Positions 1-6,838 of a stretch of DNA of 7,101 nt are shown one piece after another. The translations under genes and the position numbers were made by a program. Under the pieces are notes generated by a model that saw only the letters and a list, made by a program, of their open reading frames with translations, did not search any database and had not been told where the DNA came from. Each line of letters starts with the position of its first letter. The stretch's first letter is position 1. This DNA is from an uncultured Veillonella sp. (GTDB lineage: Bacteria; Bacillota; Negativicutes; Veillonellales; Veillonellaceae), in contig NZ_CAJZFD010000104.1 in assembly GCF_915069625.1 (NCBI RefSeq), positions 1 through 7,101 of the forward strand, in the 5' to 3' direction.

Positions 1-1162
1 GAATCGGTGCGACAATAATATCTTCTACATTAAAGTCACGTTTTGGATTGATGTTAATATAGTGTGCATCTTTCTTATTGGCACCACCACAAACATTGTA
101 CGTTTCCATAACAGATTCATCTACTACTATGGCAAACTCTTCTGTTTGTTTTAACCCAACTGGACTTATAAAGCCAGCTGTTAAACCTACTTTTTCCAAT
201 TCTTCTGGTGTAGCCATTTCAGGCTCTACGGAACCAAGTACAGCATGTTGCACTGCTACTTCATTTACTTCATGGTCACCGCGAACAATAGCTAACACAA
301 CTTTACCATCAATAGAAAATACTACAGCTTTAATCGTTTTATGTAATGGTAAATTAAGCATTTCTGCAACAGCTTCAATAGTACTTGCATTTGGAGTGTC
401 CACAACAGATAACTCTTGAAGTGCTTCTTCTTCCTGTTTCATAATACCAGGTTTACCAATTTCAATATTGGCAGCATAGTCACATTTTGTGCAATACACA
501 ATATCAGCTTCACCAGCTTCTGCGATTGCCATAAACTCATGTGTGCCACTACCCCCGATAGCACCGCTGTCAGCTTCTACCGGACGGAATGTAAGACCAC
601 AACGCGCGAAAATACGTGTATATGCATCATACATAGATTTATAAGATTCATCTAAACCAGCTTCATCCACATCAAAAGAGTATGCATCTTTCATAATGAA
701 TTCGCGACTGCGCATTAAACCATAACGCGGACGACGTTCATCACGGAATTTACTTTGAATTTGATATAAATTTACTGGTAATTGACGATATGAATTGATC
801 TCATTTTTAACAAGTGTAGTAATCATCTCTTCATGAGTTGGTCCTAAACAGAATTCATTATCATGACGATCATTAATACGCATCATTTCAGCGCCATATG
901 CATTCCAACGGCCAGATTCTTTCCAAATTTCAGCAGGTTGTAAAATAGGCATCATGATTTCTTGAGCACTAGCACGATCCATTTCTTCACGTACAATAGC
1001 TTCGATTTTTTTGATACTTCTCCAACCTAATGGTAAAAAGCTATATAAACCATTTGCAGTTTTGCGCATAAAACCAGCGCGAAGCATAAGCTGTTGGCTA
1101 ACTACATCAGCGTCAGATGGAACTTCACGCAATGTAGGTGCATATAATTTAGTGGCTAACAT
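1..1162 (-). CDS. proS: Prolyl-tRNA synthetase, bacterial type (3' end outside window)
   Basis: Cytoplasmic class II aminoacyl-tRNA synthetase that activates proline with ATP and loads it onto tRNA-Pro. The first 387 residues are visible and the reading frame runs open off the left edge. The bacterial-type family is usually about 565-575 residues, so roughly a third (catalytic motif 3 and the anticodon-binding domain) is missing because of the window boundary, not a mutation. Visible landmarks are the GPTHEE proline/ATP-site motif at residues 107-112, class II motif 2 (FRDE at 139-142, followed by RSREF), a GSGTHEF segment, and the inserted editing domain from about residue 220, with LPLHKTIKA around 271-279 and CGGANKKDAH near 356. 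The editing domain hydrolyses mischarged Ala-tRNA-Pro and marks this as the bacterial rather than the archaeal/eukaryotic type. The start at 1162 is supported by an AGGAG five bases upstream. The gene overlaps the end of ispG by 7 bases. Confidence 0.97.
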   Translation of the reverse strand, partial: MLATKLYAPTLREVPSDADVVSQQLMLRAGFMRKTANGLYSFLPLGWRSIKKIEAIVREEMDRASAQEIMMPILQPAEIWKESGRWNAYGAEMMRINDRHDNEFCLGPTHEEMITTLVKNEINSYRQLPVNLYQIQSKFRDERRPRYGLMRSREFIMKDAYSFDVDEAGLDESYKSMYDAYTRIFARCGLTFRPVEADSGAIGGSGTHEFMAIAEAGEADIVYCTKCDYAANIEIGKPGIMKQEEEALQELSVVDTPNASTIEAVAEMLNLPLHKTIKAVVFSIDGKVVLAIVRGDHEVNEVAVQHAVLGSVEPEMATPEELEKVGLTAGFISPVGLKQTEEFAIVVDESVMETYNVCGGANKKDAHYININPKRDFNVEDIIVAPI

Positions 1163-2241
1163 AAAGACTCCTCATCTAAGTTTTCTAAATATTGATCAAT
1201 TTCTCTAAATAATGTATCTACTAATTCAGCTTCTGGCACAGTCTTGATAACTTCCCCTTTACGGAAGACAATACCTTGTCCATTACCACCAGCAATGCCG
1301 AAATCAGCCTCACGAGCCTCACCAGGCCCATTTACGACACAACCCATAACAGCTACTTTAATAGGTGCTTTAATGGATGCTAAACGTTCCTCTACAATCC
1401 CTGCCATATCAAATAAGTTCACTTGGCATCGACCGCAAGTAGGACAGGAAATCATTGTAGCTCCAAAATTTCGTAATCCTAAATTACTCAAAATACTTCG
1501 ACCTACTTCAATTTCATGTATGGGATCACCTGTTAAGGATACACGTAAAGTATCACCGATACCGTCTAATAATAAAGCACCAATGCCCATAGCAGACTTA
1601 ATAGTACCTTGTTTTATCGTACCAGCTTCAGTAACACCTAAATGCAATGGATAAGGAATCTTATCGGATAACTTACGATAGGCTTCTACCATTAAAGGAA
1701 CTTCCGTAGCTTTAATAGATAATTTCATTTGACGGTAGTCGAGCTTTTCGAGAATTCGGACATGTTCTAATGCAGTTTCCACCATGCCATCAGCTGTAGG
1801 ATGACCTCCATGTGCATCGAGGATATGCTTTGGTAAAGACCCTGCATTAACGCCAATACGAATCGGAATTTGTTTAGGTTTAGCTTTTTCAATAACTGCC
1901 AATACCTTATCCTCACCGCCGATGTTTCCTGGATTAATACGCAATCCATCAACATTATTCTCGATAGCTTCTAACGCTAATTTATAGTCGAAATGAATAT
2001 CAGCAATTAAAGGAATATCAATACCAGCACGAACTGCTTTTAAAGCTTTAGCAGAAGCCATAGTAGGAACTGCAACACGTACTAGTTCACAACCAGCCTC
2101 AGCTAAACGATTTATTTCAGCTATAGCCTTTTCCGTATGAACCGGATCTGTAGTAATCATAGATTGAATGCTTACCGGTGCATAATCACCAATTTTAACT
2201 GTACCTACATAGATACCATTTGTTGGTTTACGTACAATCAT
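1156..2241 (-). CDS. ispG: 4-hydroxy-3-methylbut-2-enyl diphosphate synthase (HMBPP synthase, IspG/GcpE)
   Basis: Iron-sulfur enzyme of the penultimate step of the non-mevalonate (MEP) isoprenoid pathway. It reductively opens methylerythritol 2,4-cyclodiphosphate to HMBPP in the cytoplasm, using flavodoxin or ferredoxin electrons. The 361-residue product has the usual length for the compact bacterial form. The N-terminal TIM-barrel half carries QSMITTDP (26-33), ELVRVAVP (52-59), LIADIHFD (78-85) and GLRINPGNIG (99-108). The C-terminal cluster-binding half has Cys266 and Cys269 in SCPTCGRC, Cys301 in GCVVNGPGEA, and Glu308. Their spacing matches the three-cysteine plus one-glutamate 4Fe-4S ligation known for the family. 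The start at 2241 has a GGGAG six bases upstream. The gene follows rseP by 18 bases and its last 7 bases overlap the start of proS. All expected catalytic ligands are present. Confidence 0.98.
   Translation of the reverse strand: MIVRKPTNGIYVGTVKIGDYAPVSIQSMITTDPVHTEKAIAEINRLAEAGCELVRVAVPTMASAKALKAVRAGIDIPLIADIHFDYKLALEAIENNVDGLRINPGNIGGEDKVLAVIEKAKPKQIPIRIGVNAGSLPKHILDAHGGHPTADGMVETALEHVRILEKLDYRQMKLSIKATEVPLMVEAYRKLSDKIPYPLHLGVTEAGTIKQGTIKSAMGIGALLLDGIGDTLRVSLTGDPIHEIEVGRSILSNLGLRNFGATMISCPTCGRCQVNLFDMAGIVEERLASIKAPIKVAVMGCVVNGPGEAREADFGIAGGNGQGIVFRKGEVIKTVPEAELVDTLFREIDQYLENLDEESLC
1168..1172 (-). promoter_or_regulatory. Shine-Dalgarno site of proS inside ispG
   Basis: On the minus strand this reads AGGAG, five bases before the ATG at 1162-1160. 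It lies inside the last codons of ispG, so proS initiation takes place on mRNA still being translated as ispG. It fixes the proS start, which overlaps the ispG stop (TAG at 1158-1156) in another frame. Translational coupling is an inference from this layout. Confidence 0.8.
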
Positions 2242-2259
2242 TGTAATCTCCCATCTATC

Positions 2260-3276
2260 TTATAGTAATCGGAATATATCCTGAGTCGTTACATATAAGA
2301 ATAATGCTACCATTAAAGCAACACCAACCATTTGAATATACATTAGTGCCTTAGCAGGTAATTTACGACCTGTAATTGCTTCAGCCAAAATAATAATTAA
2401 ATGACCACCATCTAATACAGGTAATGGTAAAAGATTGATAACCCCTAAGTTAATACTTAAGAATGCAGCAAAGCTCAAAAGTGGTGCAAAGCCAGATTGT
2501 GCAATAGTGCCAGCCATTTGTGAAATACCTACTGGGCCGGATAATTCTGCAGCTTGTGTGCCGCGAATCATATCATACAAACCACTTAACATAGCAACAA
2601 TTGTTTGACCAGTACGAGTAACAGCTAGACTCAAAGACTCGCCTATGCTATAACTTTCTCGTGTAAAACTAGGATAAATACCAATTTTAGGACTATCTTG
2701 TTCCATTTTTGGAATCACTGTAGTTTCTACAGTTTCTCCGTCTCGATCTACCACAACGGTAACACCATGGTTGGCAGTACCTTGTAAGCTAGGTCGGATT
2801 TCATCCCACGTTGAAATCTTTTTACCATCAATAGTAAGAATTCTATCATTTGATTGTAAATGAGCTTGTTCAGCGGCACTACCAGGGATGATATTACCAA
2901 TAACAGGATCATTTGTATAGGTAAGATTACCTACTGTTGCATTGAGGCCAAAGAATAAAACAATGGCCAATAAAAAATTAAATACAGCCCCTGCAGAAAT
3001 AACAATAAATTTCTTCCATGCAGGTTTAGTATAAAATGACCGTTCATTTAACGGCTCGTCAGGACTCATGCCAGCAATACGATTAAAGCCACCAAGAGGA
3101 ATGATACGAATAGAATATAAAGTTTCCCCTTTTTGAACTTTAAAAATCGCAGGTCCAAAACCTATGGCGAATTCATCTACTTGCATACCCGACATTTTTG
3201 CTGTAATAAAATGGCCTAACTCATGAATAAACACGATTAAACCAAATACAAATATTGTGGCTAATGCCGTTGTCAT
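2260..3276 (-). CDS. rseP: Site-2 intramembrane zinc metalloprotease, RseP/RasP family
   Basis: Membrane-embedded M50 protease that cleaves transmembrane segments of substrates such as anti-sigma factors or signal-peptide remnants; the substrate here cannot be told from sequence. The product has 338 residues. The first membrane segment (about 4-24) holds the zinc-binding HELGH (18-22). A second hydrophobic segment spans about 90-113, beginning near FIVISAGAVFNF. A single PDZ domain covers about 122-190, including GSAAEQAHL and NDRILTIDGK. A later membrane helix carries NLLPLPVLDGGH (281-292), which supplies the third zinc ligand Asp289, and a final helix runs about 314-330. The length and single PDZ resemble the Firmicutes type (B. 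subtilis RasP-like), not the two-PDZ, roughly 450-residue E. coli form. The start at 3276 has an AGGAG five bases upstream that overlaps the dxr stop codon. The active-site motifs are intact, so the enzyme should be functional. Confidence 0.96.
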   Translation of the reverse strand: MTTALATIFVFGLIVFIHELGHFITAKMSGMQVDEFAIGFGPAIFKVQKGETLYSIRIIPLGGFNRIAGMSPDEPLNERSFYTKPAWKKFIVISAGAVFNFLLAIVLFFGLNATVGNLTYTNDPVIGNIIPGSAAEQAHLQSNDRILTIDGKKISTWDEIRPSLQGTANHGVTVVVDRDGETVETTVIPKMEQDSPKIGIYPSFTRESYSIGESLSLAVTRTGQTIVAMLSGLYDMIRGTQAAELSGPVGISQMAGTIAQSGFAPLLSFAAFLSINLGVINLLPLPVLDGGHLIIILAEAITGRKLPAKALMYIQMVGVALMVALFLYVTTQDIFRLL

Positions 3277-3281
3277 ATATT

Positions 3282-3286
3282 CTCCT
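3282..3286 (-). promoter_or_regulatory. Shine-Dalgarno site of rseP overlapping the dxr stop codon
   Basis: On the minus strand it reads AGGAG, five bases before the rseP ATG. Its first two bases belong to the TAG stop codon of dxr (3287-3285). Ribosomes finishing dxr therefore terminate on top of the rseP initiation site, a layout typical of coupled translation. The coupling itself is inferred. Confidence 0.75.
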
Positions 3287-4430
3287 ATAACATCAATGAT
3301 GTAGCCTTTTCACGAGCCCATCTATCGATAGCTAATAAATTGTCTAACGTAAAGTCATCTTCAGGTCCCATAGATTCTAGAACTGATGTAACGACTTTGT
3401 AAATATCACCAAAGGCGATTTTATCATCTAAAAATGCATAAACTGCTGTTTCGTTTGCAGCATTAAATACGGCTGGTTTAAAGCCACTTGCTCGTCCTAC
3501 TTCATATGCTAGACGAAGGGCAGGAAAATCATCATATCGTGGTGGTAAAAACTCTAATTGTAAAGCTTTTGAAAAATCAAGATGATTCATACTTAAAACT
3601 TCACGTTTTGGATATGTCAAAGCATATTGAATAGGCTCGCGCATATCTGGATTACCCATTTGAGCTAATATAGCCCCATCTTTCATGCGTATCATGGAAT
3701 GAACGATACTTTGAGGATGTACCACAACATCAATATGATCAAAATCAAAACCAAATAGCCAATGAGCTTCGATTACCTCTAAGCCCTTGTTAAATAGAGA
3801 TGCAGAGTCGATAGTAATCTTATTACCCATATTCCAAGTTGGATGTCGCAAGCAATCTGCAGCAGTGGCAGTTTGAATCTTATCAGAGTCCCAAGTACGT
3901 AAGGGGCCACCGGAAGCTGTAACGATTAAGGAATCAACATTATCGCGATCTTGACCTTCTAAGCATTGGAAAATAGCACTGTGTTCACTATCAATAGGTA
4001 AAATTTGTACGCCATACTCTTTCGCTAAGGATGTAATCAATGGGCCACCGGCTACTAATGTTTCTTTATTAGCAAGACCAATGGTCTTACCTTTTTTGAT
4101 GGCCTTCACAGTAGGTTCAATACCAGCAGCACCTACAATAGCAGTTACAACCATAGTAGCTTCTTGAATTGTTGCTGCCGCAATGAGCGCTTCCTTGCCA
4201 CCTACAAGTTTTGTAGGACCTGTATAGCGGCCTTGTAGCTCTTTAAAAGCATTTTCATCAACTAGTCCGGCTACTAATGGCTGATATTCTTTAATTTGTT
4301 GTTCTAAGAGGTCAATATTATGATGTGCCACTAAGGCAACCACCTTGAATTGATCTGGATGTTGAGACACTACATCTAGTGTCTGTGTACCGATTGAGCC
4401 AGTACTGCCAATAATACTTAGGTATTTCAT
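3285..4430 (-). CDS. dxr: 1-deoxy-D-xylulose 5-phosphate reductoisomerase
   Basis: Converts 1-deoxy-D-xylulose 5-phosphate to 2-C-methyl-D-erythritol 4-phosphate with NADPH and a divalent metal, the first committed step of the MEP pathway and the target of fosmidomycin. The 381-residue product has a normal length. The N-terminal Rossmann fold starts with the dinucleotide-binding GSTGSIGTQT (8-17). The catalytic domain carries LANKETLVAGG (119-129), the metal-ligand segment PIDSEHSA with Asp147 and Glu149, TASGGPLR (171-178), and NKGLEVIEAHWLF (214-226) with the third metal ligand Glu218. HPQSIVHSM (238-246) and a C-terminal FNAANETAV segment (322-330) are also family-typical. The start at 4430 is preceded by AGAGGT at a six-base spacing. 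It sits 18 bases after cdsA and 8 bases before rseP. With ispG it makes two MEP-pathway genes in one cluster, separated by rseP. Confidence 0.98.
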   Translation of the reverse strand: MKYLSIIGSTGSIGTQTLDVVSQHPDQFKVVALVAHHNIDLLEQQIKEYQPLVAGLVDENAFKELQGRYTGPTKLVGGKEALIAAATIQEATMVVTAIVGAAGIEPTVKAIKKGKTIGLANKETLVAGGPLITSLAKEYGVQILPIDSEHSAIFQCLEGQDRDNVDSLIVTASGGPLRTWDSDKIQTATAADCLRHPTWNMGNKITIDSASLFNKGLEVIEAHWLFGFDFDHIDVVVHPQSIVHSMIRMKDGAILAQMGNPDMREPIQYALTYPKREVLSMNHLDFSKALQLEFLPPRYDDFPALRLAYEVGRASGFKPAVFNAANETAVYAFLDDKIAFGDIYKVVTSVLESMGPEDDFTLDNLLAIDRWAREKATSLML

Positions 4431-4448
4431 AAGCTTACCTCTATTAGA

Positions 4449-5273
4449 TTAGTACGAAAAGAGTAATATATATATCAATGTAATAGGAGCCGCAAATAAT
4501 AAGCTATCAAAACGATCCAATACACCACCATGACCTGGTAGTAAAGTACCAGAATCTTTCACATTACATAATCGTTTAATCTTTGATTCAAATAAATCAC
4601 CTAATGGTGCAAGTATACCGCTAATCATACCAACATGAATGCCCATCCACCATGGAATGCCTACGATATACGAAAATACTGCGCCTGTAATAATACAGCC
4701 GATAAAGCCACCAATAAAACCTTCTAGTGTTTTATTAGGACTAATAGATGGAACAATTTTACGTTTACCAAAGGCACGACCAGCAAAATAAGCAAAAGTA
4801 TCACTAGCCCATGTTGTAAATAATACTAGCCAAAGAGTAATTGTTCCCCAATTATATAATTCAAATGGCATTGATAGAGACATGTATATAGAGTCATGAC
4901 GAATCATGAGCAAAGAAATCATGCCAATACCAACATATAATAAGCCAAATACACTAAATGAAACACTAGCTAAAGAGTATTTATTTTCACCAAATGTACA
5001 TAACATATAATTGGCTGATAAACTCAATACTAATATAGCTATTGCTAGAATATACTGATGACATGCAAAGGCAATCATCAATAATAAAATACTAATATAG
5101 CCCCATAAAATGGACATACGCACATGTTTAGCTTTACCTAGTAAAACAAACTCACGCCAACCCAATAGAGCTAATAATGTAATAAGAATATCGTATACAG
5201 GTCCGCCTAATGTAATGGCCCCTAAGGCAATAATAAAACCTATAACAGCGGTTATAACACGTGTTTTTAACAT
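4449..5273 (-). CDS. cdsA: Phosphatidate cytidylyltransferase (CDP-diglyceride synthase)
   Basis: Integral membrane enzyme that makes CDP-diacylglycerol from phosphatidic acid and CTP, the branch-point precursor of phosphatidylethanolamine and phosphatidylglycerol. The product has 274 residues, within the usual 260-285 range. It is strongly hydrophobic, with several predicted membrane helices (for example about 8-22, 26-38, 54-70, 74-92, 104-124, 142-158, 186-206, 209-225 and 258-272). The C-terminal family signature is complete between Ser230 and Arg254: SKIKR, KDSG and LPGHGGVLDR in order. SPNKTLEG (178-185) and an upstream WASDTFAYFAGR segment (155-166) are also typical. The start at 5273 has a GAGGA seven bases upstream, inside the final codons of uppS, only 3 bases after the uppS stop. 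The uppS-cdsA pairing is conserved in many bacteria. Confidence 0.96.
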   Translation of the reverse strand: MLKTRVITAVIGFIIALGAITLGGPVYDILITLLALLGWREFVLLGKAKHVRMSILWGYISILLLMIAFACHQYILAIAILVLSLSANYMLCTFGENKYSLASVSFSVFGLLYVGIGMISLLMIRHDSIYMSLSMPFELYNWGTITLWLVLFTTWASDTFAYFAGRAFGKRKIVPSISPNKTLEGFIGGFIGCIITGAVFSYIVGIPWWMGIHVGMISGILAPLGDLFESKIKRLCNVKDSGTLLPGHGGVLDRFDSLLFAAPITLIYILLFSY

Positions 5274-5276
5274 TTT

Positions 5277-6041
5277 TTATTCCTCATCACGTAAGCCACC
5301 AAACCGGCGTTCTCGTTTTTGATATGCTGCAACAGCCTCTAATAATGTTTCCTTAGTGAAATCTGGCCAATGTAAATCAGTAAACCAGAATTCAGCGTAA
5401 GCTAGCTGCCACAATAAAAAGTTACTAATTCTAAAATCACTACTTGGACGAATTAACAAGTCTACATCACTAAACTCTTTAGTGAAAAGTTGGGAACTAA
5501 CATAGTCTTCTGTAATCTCGTCTGTAGTAATAGTTCCATCCACAACAGAATTTGTAATATCGCGGATAGTTCTTACTATTTCATCACGCCCCCCATAGTT
5601 TATTGCTAACTGTAAGGTAAGGCCTGTATTATTCTGAGTTAATAATTCGGCATCGTGAATAATCTTTTGAAGCTCATCTGAAAGAGCACCGATATATCCA
5701 ATAAAGCGAATACGCACATTATGTTCATGCATATACTTAACATTATTATTTAAGTATTCTTTTATGAGAGCCATAAGTAAAGAAACTTCCTGTTCAGGAC
5801 GCTTCCAGTTCTCTGTGGAGAAGCCATATACCGTAAGAGCTCTAATTCCAATCTCATCTGCAGCAATAACAATCTGCTTTAATACGTCGGCTCCTGCGCG
5901 GTGTCCCATTGATCGTGGCATGCCTCTTCGTTTTGCCCAACGACCATTGCCATCCATAATAATAGCAACATGTTTTGGTATCACATTACTATCAATAACA
6001 GGCGTATCAGATGGTTTACGGTTAAATAATTTCTTTAGCAT
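5277..6041 (-). CDS. uppS: Isoprenyl transferase, probable undecaprenyl diphosphate synthase
   Basis: Cis-prenyltransferase that extends farnesyl diphosphate with isopentenyl diphosphate to undecaprenyl diphosphate, the lipid carrier for peptidoglycan and other surface polymers. The 254-residue product has a normal length. The catalytic IMDGNGRWAKRRG lies at 28-40 with Asp30. It is followed by HRAGAD (47-52), VYGFSTENWKRP (71-82), NYGGRDEI (148-155) and DLLIR (194-198), then RISNFLLWQLAYAEFWF (204-220) with metal ligand Glu217. The short segment after DLLIR is PSSD, where most homologues have TSGE or similar, a mild deviation in an otherwise textbook sequence. Arg198, Arg204 and Ser206, equivalent to diphosphate-binding residues, are retained. 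The start at 6041 has GAGGT five bases upstream, and the first 20 bases overlap the small upstream gene. Chain length (C55) is inferred from context, not proven. Confidence 0.96.
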   Translation of the reverse strand: MLKKLFNRKPSDTPVIDSNVIPKHVAIIMDGNGRWAKRRGMPRSMGHRAGADVLKQIVIAADEIGIRALTVYGFSTENWKRPEQEVSLLMALIKEYLNNNVKYMHEHNVRIRFIGYIGALSDELQKIIHDAELLTQNNTGLTLQLAINYGGRDEIVRTIRDITNSVVDGTITTDEITEDYVSSQLFTKEFSDVDLLIRPSSDFRISNFLLWQLAYAEFWFTDLHWPDFTKETLLEAVAAYQKRERRFGGLRDEE

Positions 6042-6273
6042 AGTCTACCTCGATAGAACTTCCGAAGTCGCTGGCAATCATTGGTCTATACACTAGTATA
6101 TGTAAACACTCATCAACCTTGGTAATACGTGCTACATAAAATCCTTTATCAGCAATATCAAAAAAGCGATTAAAGGATCCCCCAATCATTACCTTAAAAG
6201 GAATATGGGCAGCCTGCAAACGAGACTTTGCAAGCTGCCATGGCATTCCAATAAGGCTATTAGAATCTAACAT
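6022..6273 (-). CDS. Small conserved-looking protein of unknown function between frr and uppS
   Basis: I do not recognise this 83-residue product. It is probably a real gene. Its ATG shares one base with the frr stop codon (TAATG at 6275-6271), it fills the whole frr-uppS interval, and it ends 20 bases inside uppS. It lacks a strong Shine-Dalgarno of its own (only a weak AGAAG), so it is likely translated by ribosomes finishing frr. The protein appears soluble, with no signal peptide or membrane helix, and has one cysteine (Cys56). Its first part, LIGMPWQLAKSRLQAAHIPF (7-26), reads as a G-x-P turn followed by an amphipathic helix and a strand, loosely like the opening of a PASTA repeat. The rest alternates likely beta strands (GFYVARI at 44-50, HILVYRP at 58-64). 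The PASTA resemblance is by eye and weak. A role near translation or lipid-carrier synthesis would be guesswork. Confidence 0.75.
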   Translation of the reverse strand: MLDSNSLIGMPWQLAKSRLQAAHIPFKVMIGGSFNRFFDIADKGFYVARITKVDECLHILVYRPMIASDFGSSIEVDYAKEII

Positions 6274-6275
6274 TA
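6271..6275 (-). other. TAATG stop-start overlap coupling frr to the small gene
   Basis: On the minus strand the frr stop TAA (6275-6273) and the ATG of the next gene (6273-6271) share one A. Such overlaps commonly permit re-initiation by the terminating ribosome. The absence of a strong Shine-Dalgarno before this ATG fits that reading. Coupling is inferred. Confidence 0.7.
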
Positions 6276-6833
6276 TACTTCTAATACGTCCTTTTCTTTT
6301 ACTGCTTTTAACTCATCAATCTGCTTAATTTTAGCATCTGTAAGTTTTTGAATTTGATCTAAACCGTCTTTAGCATCATCTTCAGTAATTGTTTTAGCTT
6401 TCTCTTCTTTTTTCAATGCATCATTTACATCACGACGAATATTTCGTACTGCAACTTTAGCATCTTCAGCTTTTTTATGAACAACTTTAACGATTTCTTT
6501 ACGACGTTCCTCAGTCAATTGAGGAATAGTCAATCGGATTTGAGCACCATCATTACCTGGATTTAAACCAAGATCAGATTGTAAGATTGCTTTTTCAATA
6601 GCACCAATCATAGTTTTATCCCAAGGTGCAATAACAATCATACGCGGCTCAGGCACGGAGATATTTGCAACTTGGTTAATTGGAGATGGGCTACCATAAT
6701 AGTCAACCATTACTTTGTCAAGCAATGCTACACTAGCACGGCCTGTACGAATAGATGCAAATTCATGTTTTAAAGCCTCAATAGACTTATTCATGCGTTC
6801 TTCTGCTTGTTGCAACAATTCTTTAATTTCCAT
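6273..6833 (-). CDS. frr: Ribosome recycling factor
   Basis: Cytoplasmic tRNA-shaped factor that, with EF-G, splits the post-termination ribosome so its subunits can be reused. The 186-residue product matches the family's usual 185. Domain I is a three-helix bundle: an N-terminal helix (about 2-26) ending in the conserved SIRTGRAS (27-34), and two long C-terminal helices (about 105-185) containing LTEERRKEIVK (106-116) and VRNIRRD (129-135). The arginines there contact 23S rRNA in known RRFs. Domain II (about 31-104) carries DYYGSPSPINQVANIS (44-59), PEPRMIVIAPWD (61-72) and DLGLNPGNDG (87-96). The start at 6833 is fixed by homology of the N-terminus; its Shine-Dalgarno lies inside the end of pyrH at a long spacing of ten bases. 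The pyrH-frr pair is among the most conserved bacterial neighbourhoods. Confidence 0.98.
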   Translation of the reverse strand: MEIKELLQQAEERMNKSIEALKHEFASIRTGRASVALLDKVMVDYYGSPSPINQVANISVPEPRMIVIAPWDKTMIGAIEKAILQSDLGLNPGNDGAQIRLTIPQLTEERRKEIVKVVHKKAEDAKVAVRNIRRDVNDALKKEEKAKTITEDDAKDGLDQIQKLTDAKIKQIDELKAVKEKDVLEV

Positions 6834-6838
6834 TTGAA

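Noticed and set aside
78..655. Two plus-strand open frames (78-419 and 416-655) opposite proS
   Set aside because: They lie antisense to well-conserved proS coding sequence, have low-complexity or implausible products, and lack convincing ribosome sites. They are shadows.
1011..1654. Plus-strand open frames 1011-1208 and 1244-1654 opposite proS and ispG
   Set aside because: They are antisense to conserved motifs of proS and ispG, with no recognisable domain or upstream Shine-Dalgarno.
1767..1955. Minus-strand 62-residue frame inside ispG
   Set aside because: It is a frame-shifted reading of ispG, whose own frame is intact and full length, so there is no reason to suspect a nested gene.
4431..4448. 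The 18-base gap between cdsA and dxr (and the equal gap at 2242-2259) as promoter or terminator
   Set aside because: These gaps hold little more than the downstream Shine-Dalgarno sequence. They are too short for a full promoter, and no hairpin with a T-run is visible.
5110..5322. Plus-strand open frame across the cdsA-uppS junction
   Set aside because: It is antisense to both genes and has no domain features. It arises from the composition of the opposite strand.
5764..6096. Plus-strand 110-residue frame opposite the uppS start
   Set aside because: It is antisense to the catalytic motif region of uppS, and the product has no recognisable features.
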